Source: JALSHZ01 sp964614535
GTDB lineage: Bacteria; Pseudomonadota; Gammaproteobacteria; UWMA-0217
Length of the DNA stretch: 64,000 nucleotides
Reading direction: 5' to 3'
Assembly (NCBI GenBank): GCA_964614535.1
Contig: CAZTOZ010000039.1
Span: forward strand, 33,228 to 97,227
Positions 62,381 to 64,000 of the stretch are shown piece by piece. The notes below the pieces were generated by a model that was not told the DNA's origin, ran no database searches, and saw only the letters and a program-made list of their open reading frames with translations. The position numbers were made by a program, and so were the translations under genes. Position 1 is the first letter of the stretch; every line of letters starts with the position of its first letter.

Positions 62381-63240
62381 CGCCGGTTGTCGTCTTTGGT
62401 GCCACCAGCCTGATCGGCACATTTCTCCTCCCACGTCTCGAACAACGTGGACATCGGCTCACCGCCGTGAGCCGTAGCAGATACCCTGCCACCCCGACAG
62501 AGGTCGAGTGGTTGCAGCAGGACATTGGCCGTATTCCGTTCAACTTCAATGGCCGTGAAACCGCCATCAGCCTGGCGCCCCTCTGGGTCTTCGGCGAGAT
62601 GCTGAAGAAGTGCCGCTCGGCCCCGGCGAGAATCATCGCCTTCAGCTCGACCAGCGCGGTCGTCAAGGTGGACTCCCGAACGCCATCGGAACAGGCCATC
62701 GCCAACCGACTGATACAGGGTGAAAGAGACGTCGCGGCCTTCTGCCGGCAACACGGCATCGCACTGACGATATTCCGGCCGACGATGGTCTATGGCGCTG
62801 GACTGGACGCGAACGTCACCGTGATTGCCCGGTTTGTCGATCGCTACGGCTTCTTTCCGATACTGGGCGACGGCACCGGGCTGCGCAGCCCCGTCCATGC
62901 GGCAGATCTGGCCGATGCGGTGGTGAGTTGCCTGGAAACGCCAGCGGCCGAAGGGCTCTATACGCTGACGGGAGGTGAGGATCTGAGCTATCACGAGATG
63001 GTCGAACGGATCTTTGCCGGCCTGGGACGACCGCCGCGTATCCTCCGGATCCCCGCGCCAATCGCACGCGCGGCGGTTCATGTGGCAAGACGGCTTCCCG
63101 CCTATGCCGGCCTCACGCCCGCGATGGTCGATCGCACCGGGCAGGATCTCGTGTTCGACTGCAGCGAAGCCAGAAGACGGTTCGACTATTCCCCCCGACC
63201 GTTCCGGCCGGGGAGAAACGACCTGCTGCCACGAGAATGA
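62377..63240 (+). CDS. Extended SDR (epimerase-like) lacking the Tyr-x3-Lys pair
   Basis: 287 residues; ATG overlaps the GT2 stop. VVVFGATSLIGTFLLPRL is the nucleotide-binding end. The catalytic Ser position is present (IIAFSSTSAVV), but where Tyr-x3-Lys is expected the chain reads SEQAIANRLIQGERDV, with neither. Later blocks are normal: IFRPTMVYGAGLD, GLRSPVHAADLADAVVSCL and YTLTGGEDLSYHEMVE. It may be a binding-only or differently acting relative, perhaps linked to a 4-keto sugar of this pathway. Five bases separate it from the convergent ugd stop. Confidence 0.75.
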   Translation: MTPVVVFGATSLIGTFLLPRLEQRGHRLTAVSRSRYPATPTEVEWLQQDIGRIPFNFNGRETAISLAPLWVFGEMLKKCRSAPARIIAFSSTSAVVKVDSRTPSEQAIANRLIQGERDVAAFCRQHGIALTIFRPTMVYGAGLDANVTVIARFVDRYGFFPILGDGTGLRSPVHAADLADAVVSCLETPAAEGLYTLTGGEDLSYHEMVERIFAGLGRPPRILRIPAPIARAAVHVARRLPAYAGLTPAMVDRTGQDLVFDCSEARRRFDYSPRPFRPGRNDLLPRE

Positions 63241-63244
63241 GCGC

Positions 63245-64000
63245 CTACTGAACGGCGCGGATCTGCACAGCCCTGGGCGACTGCCCCTCGACGGACTCAC
63301 GCCCGACGGCGTAGTACGCAAAACCGTAGTGACGCATCCGGTCCAGATCGTAGATATTGCGCCCATCGACGATCACCGGCTGTTTCAACCGCTGCTTGAT
63401 CGCTTCGAAATCCGGGCTCCAGAAGATCTTCCACTCGGTGCAGATGACCAGCGCATCAGCACCATCCAACGCATCGTAGGGCGTATCAACCAGGGCCATA
63501 TCTTTCCGTTCGCCATAGATCCGGCGCGCCTCGTTCATGGCCTCCGGATCATAGGCCCGAACGCTGGCCCCCGCCGCCCACAATGCCTCCATCAACACGC
63601 GGGACGGTGCGTCGCGCATGTCATCGGTATTGGGCTTGAACGCCAGCCCCCAGATGGCGATGGTCTTACCCGCCAGATCACCACCGAAGTGACGATCGAG
63701 CTTGCGATAGAGAATCTGCTTCTGATCGTTGTTGCGGGCCTCGACCGCCGACAACAACCTGGCGTCAAACCCCACTTCCCGGGCCGTTCGCTCCAGCGCC
63801 TTCACATCCTTGGGGAAACAGGAGCCACCGTAGCCGCATCCCGGGTAGATGAACTGGTAGCCGATACGCGGATCGGAACCGATCCCGATCCTGACGGCCT
63901 CGATATCGGCCCCCAACCTCTCCGCCAGCTGGGAGATCTCGTTCATGAAACTGATCTTGGTGGCCAGCATGGCGTTGGCCGCGTACTTGGTCAGCTCCGC
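63245..64000 (-). CDS. ugd: UDP-glucose 6-dehydrogenase (partial, N-terminus outside window)
   Basis: The C-terminal 252 codons; the frame continues past the window edge with AELTKYAANAMLATKISFMN, so the methionine near 63970 is internal. PGCGYGGSCFPKD holds the catalytic Cys; the dimer/central helix and the C-terminal domain with AIWGLAFKPNTDDMRDAPS follow, ending DALVICTEWKIFWSPDF and DGRNIYDLDRMRHYGF. Makes UDP-glucuronate for surface glycans. Confidence 0.94.
   Translation of the reverse strand, partial: AELTKYAANAMLATKISFMNEISQLAERLGADIEAVRIGIGSDPRIGYQFIYPGCGYGGSCFPKDVKALERTAREVGFDARLLSAVEARNNDQKQILYRKLDRHFGGDLAGKTIAIWGLAFKPNTDDMRDAPSRVLMEALWAAGASVRAYDPEAMNEARRIYGERKDMALVDTPYDALDGADALVICTEWKIFWSPDFEAIKQRLKQPVIVDGRNIYDLDRMRHYGFAYYAVGRESVEGQSPRAVQIRAVQ

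Noticed and set aside
1..64000. CRISPR arrays, tRNA, rRNA, prophage or integrase genes
   Set aside because: I looked for evenly spaced short direct repeats, tRNA-like cloverleaf ends and phage or recombinase motifs and saw none; the only periodic repeats are the coding repeats of the adhesin.

Overview
The window is GC-rich, densely packed bacterial chromosome and reads as one contiguous genome of a gammaproteobacterium. The support is gene order and family: pilMNOPQ-aroK-aroB, fabD-fabG-acpP-fabF-pabC-mltG-tmk-holB-pilZ, clpS-clpA, miaB-ybeZ-ybeY, tsaD divergent from rpsU-yqeY, bioH-bioC and ccoNOQP-ccoGHIS. A cbb3 oxidase as the visible respiratory module, a type IV pilus and an arsenosugar cluster suggest a microaerobic, surface-associated environmental organism. 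The genus cannot be fixed from the sequence alone. No rRNA, tRNA, CRISPR array or intact insertion sequence was seen.

Layout. 1-4174 (minus) is the N-terminal 1391 codons of a giant repeat adhesin whose C-terminus lies outside the window. 4434-5627 holds three small minus-strand genes: a tryptophan-synthase-beta-like small protein, a chorismate-lyase-like DUF98 protein and a small membrane protein. 5773-8039 (plus) is an overlapping trio: the radical SAM protein ArsS and two arsenosugar-associated sugar-transfer proteins. 8004-15478 (minus) is the fatty-acid, folate, cell-wall and replication operon, without fabH or plsX. 15667-21491 carries infA, clpA, clpS, icd and mnmA. 21552-30235 (minus) is the complete cbb3 oxidase locus: structural genes ccoNOQP, assembly genes ccoGHIS, and a 34-aa membrane ORF at the end.

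30433-38757 contains bioC/bioH, plsY, tsaD, rpsU-yqeY-hemE, a nucleotidyltransferase-like gene and mrcA (PBP1A). 38989-45671 (plus) is pilMNOPQ, a clear terminator, then aroK-aroB. 45675-48453 (minus) is ybeY-ybeZ-miaB.

48537-64000 is a surface-polysaccharide locus. It has nucleotide-sugar enzymes (galE, a WbpM-like 4,6-dehydratase, a partial ugd), a WecA/WbpL-like initiating transferase, a membrane sulfatase/phosphoethanolamine-transferase-like protein with an extra C-terminal beta domain, and a 374-aa glycosyltransferase. It also has a 927-aa protein with two glycosyltransferase domains joined by a coiled coil, an ABC exporter (wzm, and wzt with a C-terminal cargo domain), a GT2 transferase and an SDR protein lacking the usual Tyr-x3-Lys. 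Together they would build a lipid-linked glycan on the inner membrane, export it through Wzm/Wzt and decorate it. This is the most lineage-specific part of the window; the rest is mostly conserved housekeeping.
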